From: Gammaproteobacteria bacterium
Lineage (GTDB): Bacteria; Pseudomonadota; Gammaproteobacteria; SZUA-229
NCBI GenBank assembly: GCA_016744065.1
Contig: JADGFA010000011.1
Location: forward strand, 22,720-86,719
Direction of reading: 5' to 3'
DNA: 64,000 bases
Shown here piece by piece: positions 8,902 to 18,268 of this stretch. The stretch's first letter is position 1; each line of letters starts with the position of its first letter. Both the position numbers and the translations under genes were made by a program. The notes beneath the pieces are model-generated. The model was not told where the DNA came from, searched no databases, and worked only from the letters and a program-made list of their open reading frames with translations.

Positions 8902-9258
8902 GTGAAAGATAAACATTCTTTAAAAATAGATTTAATACAAAAAACCACTCACTTTAATGAGTTAAAAATAAGAGGTGAGTTTACGGTATCGAATAAAGAG
9001 GAGAATATAGAATTCGAAGGCGCTCAAATTCTTAAACATATTGTTTTAGTCGTTACACGGTCTGGAAACTACCAGTCAGTGTCACCATTTTCTAATACAG
9101 TTATATTTAAAGATGATGTTAGAGAAGAATCGGGGGCTATTTCAGGTGTTTTTAATATTTTGCTTAGTGAGCAAATAGATTTTGATGGAGATGGTGAGTA
9201 TTTCATCATGTGTTCATTAGGTGTTCATTTATCTAATATCTTAAAAATAGATATCTAA
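8902..9258 (+). CDS. Small cytosolic protein Imm2, copy 1 (putative second immunity or accessory protein)
   Basis: A 118-residue protein from a GTG start, with no signal peptide. It is beta-rich, with the conserved elements RGEFTV, HIVLVVTRSGNYQSVSPFSNTV and EYFIMCSLGVHLSNILKI. Homologues lie at 11308-11670 and 12567-12901, always directly after an Imm1 gene. The final YKSN/LSN strand resembles the end of Imm1 (GEYKSNIM versus GVHLSNIL), so the two families may share a fold. The function is unknown; a role with Imm1 is inferred from constant pairing. Confidence 0.6.
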   Translation: MKDKHSLKIDLIQKTTHFNELKIRGEFTVSNKEENIEFEGAQILKHIVLVVTRSGNYQSVSPFSNTVIFKDDVREESGAISGVFNILLSEQIDFDGDGEYFIMCSLGVHLSNILKIDI

Positions 9259-9355
9259 ATTAATTGATATAAATTTTTAGTCATTTAAGAGATGTAATTA
9301 CTTCATATAAAAATTAGTGGTGTAGGTGTTGTATTTAATTTAAAAGGATAGAGAT

Positions 9356-9823
9356 ATGGCAGCAAGTACGAATGTCAACAACAGAACCGTTGTTCATAAA
9401 ACCAGTAGTGGTATAGCTACTAATTTCCCCGATGTCTGTAAAACGCCCACGCCTGGTGGGCCAGTTCCAATTCCATACCCTAATATTGCTATGTCCAGTG
9501 ATACCACAAGTGGCAGTAGCAGTGTGAAAATAGATGGAAACCCTATTATGCTTAACAATTCAAATTTTAAAACAAGCACGGGAGATGAAGCGGGATCAAT
9601 AGGTGGCGTTGCTTCTGGTTGTATAAAAGGTATAGCTGAATTCGTTAATTACTCATTTGATGTAAAAGTGGATGGTAAAAATGTACCCAGATTAGGGGAT
9701 ATGATGATACAGAATAAAAAAAATACACCTCCTATGCCTGAAGTTCAACCACCGGTTATTGTTGTGCCAACAGTTGATAAAGAAGAAGTTGAAAATAAGG
9801 TTACTTCTGTCAAAGTCATATAA
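9356..9823 (+). CDS. DUF4150 PAAR-like tip protein, copy 2
   Basis: A 155-residue protein differing from the copy at 6292 only at HKTSSG (HKSSSG in copy 1) and GSSSVK (GSTSVK in copy 1). Silent codon differences run throughout, so this is an old duplication held under strong purifying selection and not a recent copy. The same ribosome-binding context (AAAAGGATAGAG) is kept. It now precedes a broken toxin gene but could still cap VgrG. Confidence 0.9.
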   Translation: MAASTNVNNRTVVHKTSSGIATNFPDVCKTPTPGGPVPIPYPNIAMSSDTTSGSSSVKIDGNPIMLNNSNFKTSTGDEAGSIGGVASGCIKGIAEFVNYSFDVKVDGKNVPRLGDMMIQNKKNTPPMPEVQPPVIVVPTVDKEEVENKVTSVKVI

Positions 9824-9837
9824 AGGGAGGCTGGGTC

Positions 9838-10670
9838 ATGACTATAAAACAATGGATTAATTTACCCAAAAAACCCATATTTAAAGACAGTGATATAGAT
9901 AGTGTGGACCGTTGTGGCGCTTTAACAGTTGAGGTCGAAGTAGATAAAGCCGATATTGCTATTTCCTATAAAGCAAAAATTTCCCCTGTAGGGTCTGATA
10001 ATGTTACTTATAATGCCGCTGAGTTGTTACGCAATAGTAAATTTAAAATGGATAAAGGTATTCTGGGTATAGTTGATGAAAAAACAATTAAAATTGAAGG
10101 AATAAAGTTACCACCAGCAGGTGGAAATAAATATAAGATTGAGGTTCAGGATGCGGCGGGTAATGTGGTTTCAACATCTGTTGAAGTAGAAACAATAAGA
10201 AAGCTTTATTATCAGAAAATTTCGATGCAGACAGGATCTAATACTGTACCATCATATTCATTATCTTCACTAGAATCAGATAGTTTACAGCATCATATTG
10301 AAATTGTGAGTAAAGGTAGTGAAGCTAAAATTCCATATTTAAAAACAGTGATGATGCAAGATAGTGGGCATAACTTAACTCCTTTTGGTGCTTCCGTATC
10401 AAATGCATTTAACATAGATAATGAATTAAAAAAAATGGGGGTTGCAGTCGTTTATTCAGATTATTTGGCAGATAAGGGTAATGACACTTTTACTGGGATT
10501 ATAGCCCTCATTGTGAAAAAGGAGCTACTTTTAGTAATCAAACCAATACCTGGTCAGGTTCACCTGGATGTGTAATGTTTGGAGCAAATAGTATTGGATC
10601 AAATCACGCTCCAAATAGTTACTGTGCTGAATGTAAGCCAATCGTTAGAAAGCTTGATCTATCAGAATAA
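9838..10670 (+). pseudogene. Metalloprotease effector copy 2, disrupted by a 601-bp internal deletion
   Basis: The first roughly 220 codons are closely similar to the effector at 6774 (MTIKQWINLPKKPIFKDSDIDSVDRCG and onward). After FTGII (near 10500) the sequence jumps to the equivalent of base 8043 in copy 1. The offset between copies changes from 3064 to 2463, a net loss of 601 bp, which is not a multiple of three. The frame then runs to an early stop at 10575, giving a 245-residue product. In the other frame the old C-terminus (PHCEKGATF ... KPIVRKLDLSE) is readable to the original stop at 10668-10670. The HEIGH active site is gone, so the toxin is dead unless repaired. Confidence 0.9.
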
Positions 10671-10681
10671 CAAAGCTATAT

Positions 10682-11305
10682 ATGTTTTTTAAATTATTAA
10701 TATTATTTTTGTTTTCTTTAACTCTTTATGCGAGTGAAAAAATGAATCAAGACACAAGTCTATATGAGTTACCTGTAAACTGTGATTTCTCTAAAGTTGG
10801 TAATAACCATACTATGGAAACAGGGTGTAGCCCTGTACTTAAAGATCCTTTTTTTAGTGAATTTATTGGGTTAGTAATAAATACTCCAAAAATATTTTTA
10901 TGGCCTAAGAATGATTCTATAGAAAATTACCAATCATTTCCAAATGGAGGTAATGAGAGCCCATTAAAATTTTCAATTTCAGGATTGGCAAAAATTCCGG
11001 ACTCTGTTCTAAACTATGATGGTGATATATCTTATGAAATTGTAGTTACTGCTGTAAATCAAAAAACAGCAGAAGTGTACAGTGCAAAGATGATCAAAAA
11101 TGGAATGTCAGGGACTAAACCAGGTTCAACTTTAAGCAATACAAATGACTTACCACATGATTTTATCAGGAAACATTATTTTAATATAGATCTCGTGAGT
11201 AATGCTGGATTACCTATATCAGAAGCAATATATACCGTTTACGCTATGATTGGTAAATATAAATCTAATGTTATTACTGTAACTACAAAATTTAAAGATA
11301 ATTAA
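10682..11305 (+). CDS. Exported putative immunity protein Imm1, copy 2
   Basis: A 207-residue homologue of 8212-8850 with a hydrophobic signal sequence (MFFKLLILFLFSLTLYA before SEKMN). The CDF and GCSP cysteines, SFPNGGNESPLKF and HYFNIDL are conserved between the copies. The reading frame is intact although the toxin upstream is disrupted, so selection may keep it as an orphan immunity gene. It starts 12 bases after the relic toxin stop. Confidence 0.7.
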   Translation: MFFKLLILFLFSLTLYASEKMNQDTSLYELPVNCDFSKVGNNHTMETGCSPVLKDPFFSEFIGLVINTPKIFLWPKNDSIENYQSFPNGGNESPLKFSISGLAKIPDSVLNYDGDISYEIVVTAVNQKTAEVYSAKMIKNGMSGTKPGSTLSNTNDLPHDFIRKHYFNIDLVSNAGLPISEAIYTVYAMIGKYKSNVITVTTKFKDN

Positions 11306-11307
11306 TT

Positions 11308-11670
11308 ATGAATAAAGAATATGGTATTAAAATTAATGTATCTGAGACTGTTACTAACTTTGATGATATAGTCATTAACGGTGAATTTACTATTGATAAT
11401 AAAGATATTAGTACACAAGCTAATAATGAAGTATTTTTTAAACACATTATATTAATTGTAACGAGATCGGCTAATTATCATGCAATAGCACCATTTTCTA
11501 ATATGGTTTTTTTTCCAGATGATGTAAAAATCAACTCAAATATAGTTACAGGTGCATTTTTCTTATCACTTAAAGACAATATTCCATTTAGTGGTAATGG
11601 CGATTACTATGTTTTATGTTCATTAGGCGTTTCATTATCTAATGCTTTAAAAGTTTCTGTCGTATCATAA
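11308..11670 (+). CDS. Putative Imm2 protein, copy 2
   Basis: A 120-residue homologue of 8902-9258 (NGEFTID, HIILIVTRSANYHAIAPFSNMV, YYVLCSLGVSLSNALKV). It starts two bases after the preceding Imm1 stop, much tighter than in copy 1. No signal peptide is seen. The frame is intact. Function unknown, inferred from pairing with Imm1. Confidence 0.6.
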   Translation: MNKEYGIKINVSETVTNFDDIVINGEFTIDNKDISTQANNEVFFKHIILIVTRSANYHAIAPFSNMVFFPDDVKINSNIVTGAFFLSLKDNIPFSGNGDYYVLCSLGVSLSNALKVSVVS

Positions 11671-11941
11671 TGTGAGGTTCCTTTTGTACTCTGTTTTATA
11701 GCTAAAAATAGTAAATAGGGGGCGATTAATGTTTTTCACAGGTGTTTTTACTGTTGCTCATTTTACGCTTCATTCCAGCGACTCGTATCCTGAAAGGGTT
11801 AAATGTGTTTACATGATTTGACAGGAAGAGTAGGAGTTCGATGTAAAAGAAATAAGTAACTTGGTATGAAGAGTATGGGCGTACGGGAGATCATTGCTTT
11901 ACATTATATCGCTGATATCATGTGAGTGATAATTTATTAGC
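11671..11941. other. Intergenic 271 bp between immunity copies 2 and 3
   Basis: No supported gene. Only short unrelated reading frames occur, and there is no trace of a DUF4150 or toxin sequence like those that precede the other two immunity pairs. It may be the scar of a lost third toxin module, but no homology to either copy was visible by eye. Confidence 0.4.
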
Positions 11942-12565
11942 ATGAAATTTTACAGTCAGTACAGTTTAAGTATATGTTTAATTATTTGCTCCTGTGGTTC
12001 AGATAATCAGGAACAAAACGCTATATTTGAAGGTGAAAATAATAAAATGCAAAATAGTTATAAAATTCCAGATAATTGTGATTTTAGTAAAATCGATCAT
12101 GCGTTTTCTTCAAATTCATGTTCACCAAAAATTATAAAACCTGTGTTTGAAGGGGTAATTATTAATATGCCTAAAAAAATATTTTCTGGAAGTGATATGA
12201 CGGCATTTTTGGCATGTAGTTTTTCATTTTCAAATAAAAGAGATTTAGGGTTTTTTGGAAACGTTCGAAATGAAATAGTTTTTACGGTAGTTGATGCGGA
12301 GCACCATACTCCACAGTCTGGGAAAGTGCCTGGAATTCAAAACCCTATTCCTGTTCCTTCGCCAGTACATAACAATAAATATAACAAAGAGAATAATAAG
12401 GAAAATCTGCCTCTTCAATATTTGAGGGGGTATGTTAATCTGGATGTTTTTCAGGTGATTAATGCATCTAAAAAACCAGGAGTGTACCTGGCGTATGCAA
12501 CCATATCAACTTATAAATCAAATATTATACAGTTTGAAATTTTAGAAAAAAATAGTAATGAGTAA
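11942..12565 (+). CDS. Lipoprotein Imm1-like protein, divergent copy 3 (orphan immunity)
   Basis: A 207-residue protein with a short hydrophobic N-terminus ending in a likely lipobox (LIICSC, lipid on Cys18). Its core (NCDFSKIDHAFSSNSCSPKI ... FEGVIINMPKKIF) aligns with the Imm1 core (DCDF ... DCSPKL ... FKGILINTPKEII), and its end (YLAYATISTYKSNI) with the Imm1 end. Unlike copies 1 and 2 it appears membrane-anchored. No toxin gene precedes it. It may protect against a toxin variant made by other strains. Confidence 0.6.
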   Translation: MKFYSQYSLSICLIICSCGSDNQEQNAIFEGENNKMQNSYKIPDNCDFSKIDHAFSSNSCSPKIIKPVFEGVIINMPKKIFSGSDMTAFLACSFSFSNKRDLGFFGNVRNEIVFTVVDAEHHTPQSGKVPGIQNPIPVPSPVHNNKYNKENNKENLPLQYLRGYVNLDVFQVINASKKPGVYLAYATISTYKSNIIQFEILEKNSNE

Positions 12566-12566
12566 T

Positions 12567-12901
12567 ATGCATTCTATACCAATGGTTGTGGGATTAAATA
12601 TAAAGTTGTTAATGACAAAAATAATAATATAATTATTTCGGGTGAGTTTAGAATACGTGAAAATGAAAATTATGGTTTGAACGATAAGTTGCACTCAGCT
12701 ATTATTATGGTTGTTACAACGCCTACTTCTTTTTATTCATTTAATCCTTTTGATGATGTTGATGTAAAAAATGGATTCATAAGTAGTGGTTTTAATGTTA
12801 ATTTCTCTGAAGTAGTTTCTGGAATGAAGGATGTTCGCTTTAATGTTTTGATAACATTAGGTGATTATATGTCTAATATTGAAAAAATAACTATAAACTG
12901 A
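12567..12901 (+). pseudogene. Imm2-like copy 3, apparently without a usable in-frame start
   Basis: Imm2 homology (CGIKYKV, SGEFRI, IIMVVTTPTSFYSFNPFDDV, FNVLITLGDYMSNIEKITI) can be read from about 12587 to the stop at 12901. The only ATG codons near the 5' end (12567, 12582) are in another frame, and that frame closes soon after. A TTG at 12677 would give only the last 74 residues. This suggests a small frameshift near 12570-12590. The homologous frame is also the frame of the preceding lipoprotein, separated only by its TAA, so stop readthrough would give a fusion. Decay is the simplest reading. Confidence 0.5.
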
Positions 12902-13144
12902 TAAATGAAAGCGTGGTTTAATGCGCTCATGAAAGAGGCTAATACACATATGTGCCGTATTTATAACTGTTTTTATAAGTAGCCAGGTAAGTGTAAAAAT
13001 AAACGTAAATTTAGTTTAAGCTTTAAAGTGGGCCAGTAGGATATGTGAGATACCAGAGCATATTAGTTTCTGCTGAAGTCGCTCTACGTGAATTGAATTT
13101 TTATACACGGACTCGGCTTTATTCATGATTTTAAACTTTATTAT

Positions 13145-13384
13145 TTAATTAGATTGTTTAGGTAGGACGGGGTCAAATAGATCACCAAACAGGCTGTGTA
13201 GAACTAGTTTTCTTTCAGCTTTTTTGCTTTTCTTGATGTCCTTCCAGGGTACAACATAAAGGATTTTAGGCAGTTCTTTATTGCCTTTAATTGTTGTAGT
13301 TCTAAGTTCTATTTTATCTTCAGAGTAAGATGTTAATGATATAAATAACAATAGAATAAAAAGTATGGCTTTGATTTTAGTCAT
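13145..13384 (-). CDS. Small exported protein of the TPR operon
   Basis: A 79-residue protein with a signal peptide (MTKIKAILFILLLFISLTSYS before EDKIE). The mature part has a basic centre and the stretch GNKELPKILYVVPWKD. I recall similar short proteins beside TPR and ExbB/ExbD/AgmX-type genes in other gammaproteobacteria, but cannot check here. It overlaps the upstream TPR lipoprotein gene by eight bases and closes the four-gene leftward operon. Probably periplasmic; function unknown. Confidence 0.6.
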   Translation of the reverse strand: MTKIKAILFILLLFISLTSYSEDKIELRTTTIKGNKELPKILYVVPWKDIKKSKKAERKLVLHSLFGDLFDPVLPKQSN

Positions 13385-14003
13385 TTTTAAGCGTACCCTC
13401 TAAATGTGTTATCCATTCCTCTGTGGTAAGGTCCTTCTCTTTTAATAATGACAAATAGGTCTTGTAGTGTTTTATTGCGAGCTTTATTTCCTGTAGATAA
13501 ATATCATATAAAAGAGCTAAATTGTATTGAGCATTAGCGTACTTTGGTTTTGATTTTATAGCTAATAAATAATCTTTTTTGGCTTCATGTATTTTTCCAT
13601 TCATAACAAAAAGCTGTGCTCTTAAATTTAATGCTTGTGCCTGTTTTGGATTTAGTTTTAATGCTTTGTTAACGTGCTTAAGGGCCTTTTTGTATTCCTT
13701 CTTTTTGAAATGTATTAAAGCAAGATTTGTATACCCGCCTGCTAATTCAGGTTTGTTTCGAACAAATTCACTAAATATGCTCTGCGCTTTAGACAGGTTA
13801 TTGTTATATAAAGCGGTAATACCAGAGCGGTATTTTTCACGCTCTGATTTTGATACAGACTTATTTTTAACGCTTTCATCTATCAGGTCTGATTCAGGTG
13901 CTTTTAGTTGTTCTTGTGCACAGGAAAACAGGCTGATTAAGGATGTAAGTACCAGTATTTTAAATGATATATGCTTATATTTTAAAGATAAAACTAACTT
14001 CAT
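13377..14003 (-). CDS. TPR lipoprotein, 208 residues
   Basis: The signal sequence ends in a lipobox (LISLFSC, Cys28, then Ala-Gln), predicting an outer-membrane lipoprotein. Several tetratricopeptide repeats follow (for example AGGYTNLALIHFKKKEYKKALKHVNKALKLNPK and the next two units, about residues 90-190). TPR domains bind partner proteins. It lies 41 bases after the large TPR lipoprotein and overlaps the small exported gene. It may be an assembly subunit of the trans-envelope machine proposed in the findings. Confidence 0.8.
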   Translation of the reverse strand: MKLVLSLKYKHISFKILVLTSLISLFSCAQEQLKAPESDLIDESVKNKSVSKSEREKYRSGITALYNNNLSKAQSIFSEFVRNKPELAGGYTNLALIHFKKKEYKKALKHVNKALKLNPKQAQALNLRAQLFVMNGKIHEAKKDYLLAIKSKPKYANAQYNLALLYDIYLQEIKLAIKHYKTYLSLLKEKDLTTEEWITHLEGTLKND

Positions 14004-14044
14004 AAGTTTAATCCTTTGTTTTTCTTGGGCTAACTAAATAATTT

Positions 14045-16858
14045 TTAATGCAGTACATTTATATAGCTATCCACTTTAGGTTTTCTGTTGTATCGAGTAG
14101 GGAACAGACCTGTTAATTGTTCATGGCTTTTCTTTATCCATTTGTTATAATGGCCATCTTTAATTCTGTTCAGATTTATTTCAAAAAATTCTATTGATTT
14201 GTCTTCAAATGGAAAAGCCTGGTCTTCAAGCAGGATTTCATATTGATCTAGTTCTTCTGAATTTAGTTTTCCTGGTCTGTCAGATTCAAGCAATGATATG
14301 CTGAAGTCTTTGTATATCAGAGCTATTGAATGAGTCGCTTCTGTTGCAGCTTCATATATTTTATATTTTGATGCGTTACCATAATATTTTACAGAATTTT
14401 TCATAGCAAACTTTTTCTTTTTCAAACTGCGTTTCAGAGGTAATGTTAGTTTAATTTTATCAAAACGTGCTTTTTCACTACGAGCGAGTCCAAGGTATGC
14501 GAATGACGCAATGTATTTTGTTCTATCTGTTTTAGCATTATTCAATGCTTTTTTATCTGCCTTAATGATGCTTTTATACCCGTTATTCAGCTTTTTGGTT
14601 GAACCTTTTTTCGCATAAAGCTCGGTTAATTTATTCATAGACTCAAGGTATTGAGGGTAGGGTTTCTTGAATTTTCTTGCATACTCTTCATATGATCTAA
14701 TAGCATCATTGAATTTATTTTTTTCTTCATATAGCTCTGCAGCTTGCCATAATGCCGCGGATTTTAATGCTATATCATTTCCCATAGATGATATCTTTTC
14801 AAATTCTACAGCTGCTTTAATCCCCTGGTTTGAACTCAGGTAGGCAACTGATAGTTTTTTAGATACATCAGTTTGTAATTTATTTGCAGGATATAATTTT
14901 TTGAAGCGCTTTATATCACTTATTGCACTTTCCCACTGCTTGTGTTGCATGTTTAGTGCTATTGCATCATACAGGCCTGTAGCAGCAATAGTGGAGCTGG
15001 CCGCAAGCATAGATATTCTTGAGAAGTGTTTTATTGCCTGAGGCGTGTTTTTTTCACTTTGTGCAAGCTCCCCCTGCTTGTAAATAGAGAGTGCGAGCTT
15101 GTCTGTATATTTTTTCTTTTGTTTTGAAGGTATGTTGTTTAGTTTTATTAGTTCTTTATATATTGATTCAGATTCAGCGTATTCTTTTAATTTAAAATAT
15201 GATTCAGCTTTAAGCGTATTTATATATGTATTTTTTTTATTCTTATTGTTATTAATTAATATATCAGCTAATTCGATAGTGGTTTTGTATTCTGTTGCTT
15301 TATAAGCAAGTTCGGCTGCATGTTGTATGATTTGATGCGTTTTTTTATCGGCAGGATATTTCTGTGCATATTTTAGTGCATAATTAATGTGTTTTTTAAG
15401 GTAAGCTTTATTTTTTATGTTTTTGGTTAATAGCTTATCGCTAATTATGATTGATGCATAAGCTGCTTTTTTATGAATAATTAATTCATTGTCATAAGCT
15501 GCCAGTTCATAATACTTAAGTGATTCACTGTATCTTTTCTTTTGTGCTAGTAATTCAGCATATAAAAAGTATATGTTATCTTTTTGAGCATAAGCACTGT
15601 AATGTTTTAAATATCGTTTATACCAGAGCTCAGTTCTTTTATAGTCATTGTTTTTTTCTGTTGTTTGGTATTTGTTATGATAATAGCCTGTCATTAATAC
15701 AACATATTCTTTTAATGATCGTCTTATAGCCCTGTTGATACTTGATTTTTCATTTTGATTTTTCCAATACATGCTTGAGGGGTTGTATTGTATATAAAAG
15801 CTTTCTATAGCACCGTAAACTTTATTGGTAAAACCACTGTTTTTCCATATTTCTATTATTTTAAGGTGAGAATAAGGGATGTTATTTGATTCTGGATACA
15901 GCTTTATAAATTGCTGATGTGTATTAACTGCATCAGAATAGCGTTCCTGTTTTAAATATATTTCTCCAACCATTGAGTATGTATGGTATGTATATATAAA
16001 ATCAGGTTGGTTTTTGAAATATTCGTCTAAAGGTTCAGAGCCGCCTAAATATGAAAAGGCAAGGCCTACAGCCCTGAAATATTCATTAAACTGTTCTTTT
16101 TCTGATTTATTGAGTTTTTCAAACTCATCAAATTCATGTTCTAATACAGCCTGAAGAAAATCATCCACTGCATCAGTATAATATTGTTGTTTAAATCTGG
16201 ACCACCCACGTTTAAATAATGATTTTTCATAAAAAATACTATTTTCTTTAGCAGTGATAACCTCAGTATATGAAAATTCAGCAGTGCTATAGTCCTGGTA
16301 TGCGAATGCATCTTCAGCAATTCTAAATTGTGCTTCAGCATAAAATGAGCTTTTAGGGTATGTATCAACGAGTCTAGTTAATGCGTCAACGGATTCCTGA
16401 TGATTACCTCGTTGGTTATGTGCTTTTGCTATTTGATAGAGCAGGGTGTCATTGTTTTTAGATTTTGGATAGTCTCTAAGTGATGTGTTTAATAAATTTA
16501 TAGTTTTATCCAGACGTGAATTATAGAGTTTATCGTCAAATGCATCTTTTTCACTCGGAGTTAAATTCTCCTGTTTCTGTAAAAGTTTATCACTGTAACT
16601 AAATTCTAATTCTGCAAGTCTACTTAATGCTTCTAGTCTTGAGTTGTCATCTTCACCTGCATTTTCAAGGTACTGAGTATAAGCAGATCTTATTTCTTTC
16701 TCAGTTTTTGGCTTTATAAAAACTTTATTTTTTGATTTTTTGTCCGATAAAACATCTATATCCGCCAGGCTGGATGGTGCATCATCTGAATTACATGCAG
16801 TAACTAATAATATACTTAAAATAAAAAAACTGTGTTTAATGATGAGGTTAATAGACAT
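14045..16858 (-). CDS. Large TPR lipoprotein, 937 residues
   Basis: It starts with a lipoprotein signal (FFILSILLVTAC, Cys22, next residues Asn-Ser) and should sit in the outer membrane facing the periplasm. Almost the whole mature chain consists of tetratricopeptide or Sel1-like helical pairs (for example YDKSLFKRGW-type and FRIAEDAFAYQDYSTAEFSY units), at least fifteen by eye. Lys and Tyr are abundant. It resembles the long TPR proteins, such as GltE/AglT-type, that accompany ExbB/ExbD-like motors, but identity with any of them is not claimed. Only three bases separate it from the upstream TPR gene. Confidence 0.75.
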   Translation of the reverse strand: MSINLIIKHSFFILSILLVTACNSDDAPSSLADIDVLSDKKSKNKVFIKPKTEKEIRSAYTQYLENAGEDDNSRLEALSRLAELEFSYSDKLLQKQENLTPSEKDAFDDKLYNSRLDKTINLLNTSLRDYPKSKNNDTLLYQIAKAHNQRGNHQESVDALTRLVDTYPKSSFYAEAQFRIAEDAFAYQDYSTAEFSYTEVITAKENSIFYEKSLFKRGWSRFKQQYYTDAVDDFLQAVLEHEFDEFEKLNKSEKEQFNEYFRAVGLAFSYLGGSEPLDEYFKNQPDFIYTYHTYSMVGEIYLKQERYSDAVNTHQQFIKLYPESNNIPYSHLKIIEIWKNSGFTNKVYGAIESFYIQYNPSSMYWKNQNEKSSINRAIRRSLKEYVVLMTGYYHNKYQTTEKNNDYKRTELWYKRYLKHYSAYAQKDNIYFLYAELLAQKKRYSESLKYYELAAYDNELIIHKKAAYASIIISDKLLTKNIKNKAYLKKHINYALKYAQKYPADKKTHQIIQHAAELAYKATEYKTTIELADILINNNKNKKNTYINTLKAESYFKLKEYAESESIYKELIKLNNIPSKQKKKYTDKLALSIYKQGELAQSEKNTPQAIKHFSRISMLAASSTIAATGLYDAIALNMQHKQWESAISDIKRFKKLYPANKLQTDVSKKLSVAYLSSNQGIKAAVEFEKISSMGNDIALKSAALWQAAELYEEKNKFNDAIRSYEEYARKFKKPYPQYLESMNKLTELYAKKGSTKKLNNGYKSIIKADKKALNNAKTDRTKYIASFAYLGLARSEKARFDKIKLTLPLKRSLKKKKFAMKNSVKYYGNASKYKIYEAATEATHSIALIYKDFSISLLESDRPGKLNSEELDQYEILLEDQAFPFEDKSIEFFEINLNRIKDGHYNKWIKKSHEQLTGLFPTRYNRKPKVDSYINVLH

Positions 16859-16861
16859 GTT

Positions 16862-18268
16862 TTATTCATCTGCTGCTTGAGCGCTATCATATAAGCGAGC
16901 AAGACCATACCGGGATTGATTAAGGTAACTTTTTAAATATTCTTTTCTCTTGACGGATAAATCATCAATAATCTTTTTATATATAGAATTATATTTTGAT
17001 ATTAATTTAGATATTTTTTTCTTAATTTTAGAGTTACCTGTTAAATTGTTAAATTCATTGAGTCTCTGAAAGTTTTTAATGAAAGATTTTGGATATCGAC
17101 TTCCGTAATCAAAGCTATTGTTTTGAAGTATAAAGCTAGATATGTCTTCGTTATATTCTAATTTTGAAAAATCAGTATTTTTTAATGATATATTATTGAG
17201 GTGATTTATGCGTTTTTGATAATAGTTCATCGCTTCAGTATAGGTGGCTGTAACAGTAATTTCCTGTTGTAATTTTTCATAGACATAAGGAACGAGCAGA
17301 TAAGATTCATCTACAGATAAGTCAAAGGTTTTTTTATCTTTAAGAATGGTAAGTGCATTTAAACCGCCAATAAAATCACCCTGGCTGGTAGCCGTTAACC
17401 CAATGCCTAATAAAGCCCTGTTAGTATATCTACTATTTAATCCTATATTTCTGAATGCATTGCGTGCATCACGATAGTACTCTCGTTGTAATAAGGCATA
17501 ACCTAATACCAGGTATAGTCGGTTGGTTAATTCATCTTTATTCGTCTTATTGTATTGTAAAATTAAGTTCTGGATTTTAGTCTGGGCATCGGTCCACCAA
17601 CCCTGTCTAATATTGGCAATAGCAGTATTAAGTTGCGCATAACCGTAATATTGAGAAGTATCCTTAATTTTACTGTAATTATTAACGGCTTTACGGTGTT
17701 GTTTTAAATGTTGAAGGGCAGAACCATTAAGTAGATATGCGTAGGATGCATCTTCTTCTGAGAGTTCTGAGAATATCCCCGTTAATAACTTATTAACCTG
17801 TTGCCACTCATTTCTCTGGGAATGATATTTAGCAAATATAAACTGTATTGTTGCTAAAAGTGACTGGTCACCTTCATCTTTAATGTCATGAAACAATGTA
17901 TTAGCAAGATTCCATTCATTTTTATTGAGTAAAAGCTCTATAAATATAAAGATAGCTTTTGTGTCCAGATTATTTCTGATCGTATCTATATTAGTGTAAA
18001 TTAATTGAATAGCTGCTACTGACTGGTTTGAATTATGGAGTCTATTTACTGCAGCTAGTAATAGATCAATATCAGTAATGCTTTGTCGGCTTTTTTCTGT
18101 GTAGCTTGATGAATCTTGATAAAACTCGGTAGAAAGGCGTTTAAAGTCATTTTCTATTAAGTTAATTTTATTGTTTATTTTTATCTGGTCAGCATGGGCT
18201 GACTGGAAACTAATCAGGAATAGAAATAGGAGTAGTGTGTCTAAAGCATATTTAACCCCGTTGCTCAT
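16862..18268 (-). CDS. Exported TPR protein, 468 residues
   Basis: The start at 18268 gives a good signal peptide (MSNGVKYALDTLLLFLFLIS then FQSAHA before DQIK). The earlier TTG/ATT-like start at 18316 would bury it. The body contains helical repeats (LNTAIANIRQGWWTDAQTKI, LVLGYALLQREYYRDARNAF, LGIGLTATSQGDFIGGLNAL) typical of TPR. There is no lipobox, so it is probably periplasmic. It is the first gene of the leftward four-gene TPR operon and lies 230 bases after the putative effector at 18498. Confidence 0.7.
   Translation of the reverse strand: MSNGVKYALDTLLLFLFLISFQSAHADQIKINNKINLIENDFKRLSTEFYQDSSSYTEKSRQSITDIDLLLAAVNRLHNSNQSVAAIQLIYTNIDTIRNNLDTKAIFIFIELLLNKNEWNLANTLFHDIKDEGDQSLLATIQFIFAKYHSQRNEWQQVNKLLTGIFSELSEEDASYAYLLNGSALQHLKQHRKAVNNYSKIKDTSQYYGYAQLNTAIANIRQGWWTDAQTKIQNLILQYNKTNKDELTNRLYLVLGYALLQREYYRDARNAFRNIGLNSRYTNRALLGIGLTATSQGDFIGGLNALTILKDKKTFDLSVDESYLLVPYVYEKLQQEITVTATYTEAMNYYQKRINHLNNISLKNTDFSKLEYNEDISSFILQNNSFDYGSRYPKSFIKNFQRLNEFNNLTGNSKIKKKISKLISKYNSIYKKIIDDLSVKRKEYLKSYLNQSRYGLARLYDSAQAADE

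Noticed and set aside
11671..13144. Remnant of a transposon between immunity copies and the TPR operon
   Set aside because: No terminal inverted repeats, target duplications or transposase-like reading frames could be seen.
13579..14037. 152-codon frame on the + strand opposite the TPR lipoprotein
   Set aside because: It is the antisense shadow of the TPR gene, with no ribosome site and composition typical of a reverse complement of Lys-rich coding sequence.
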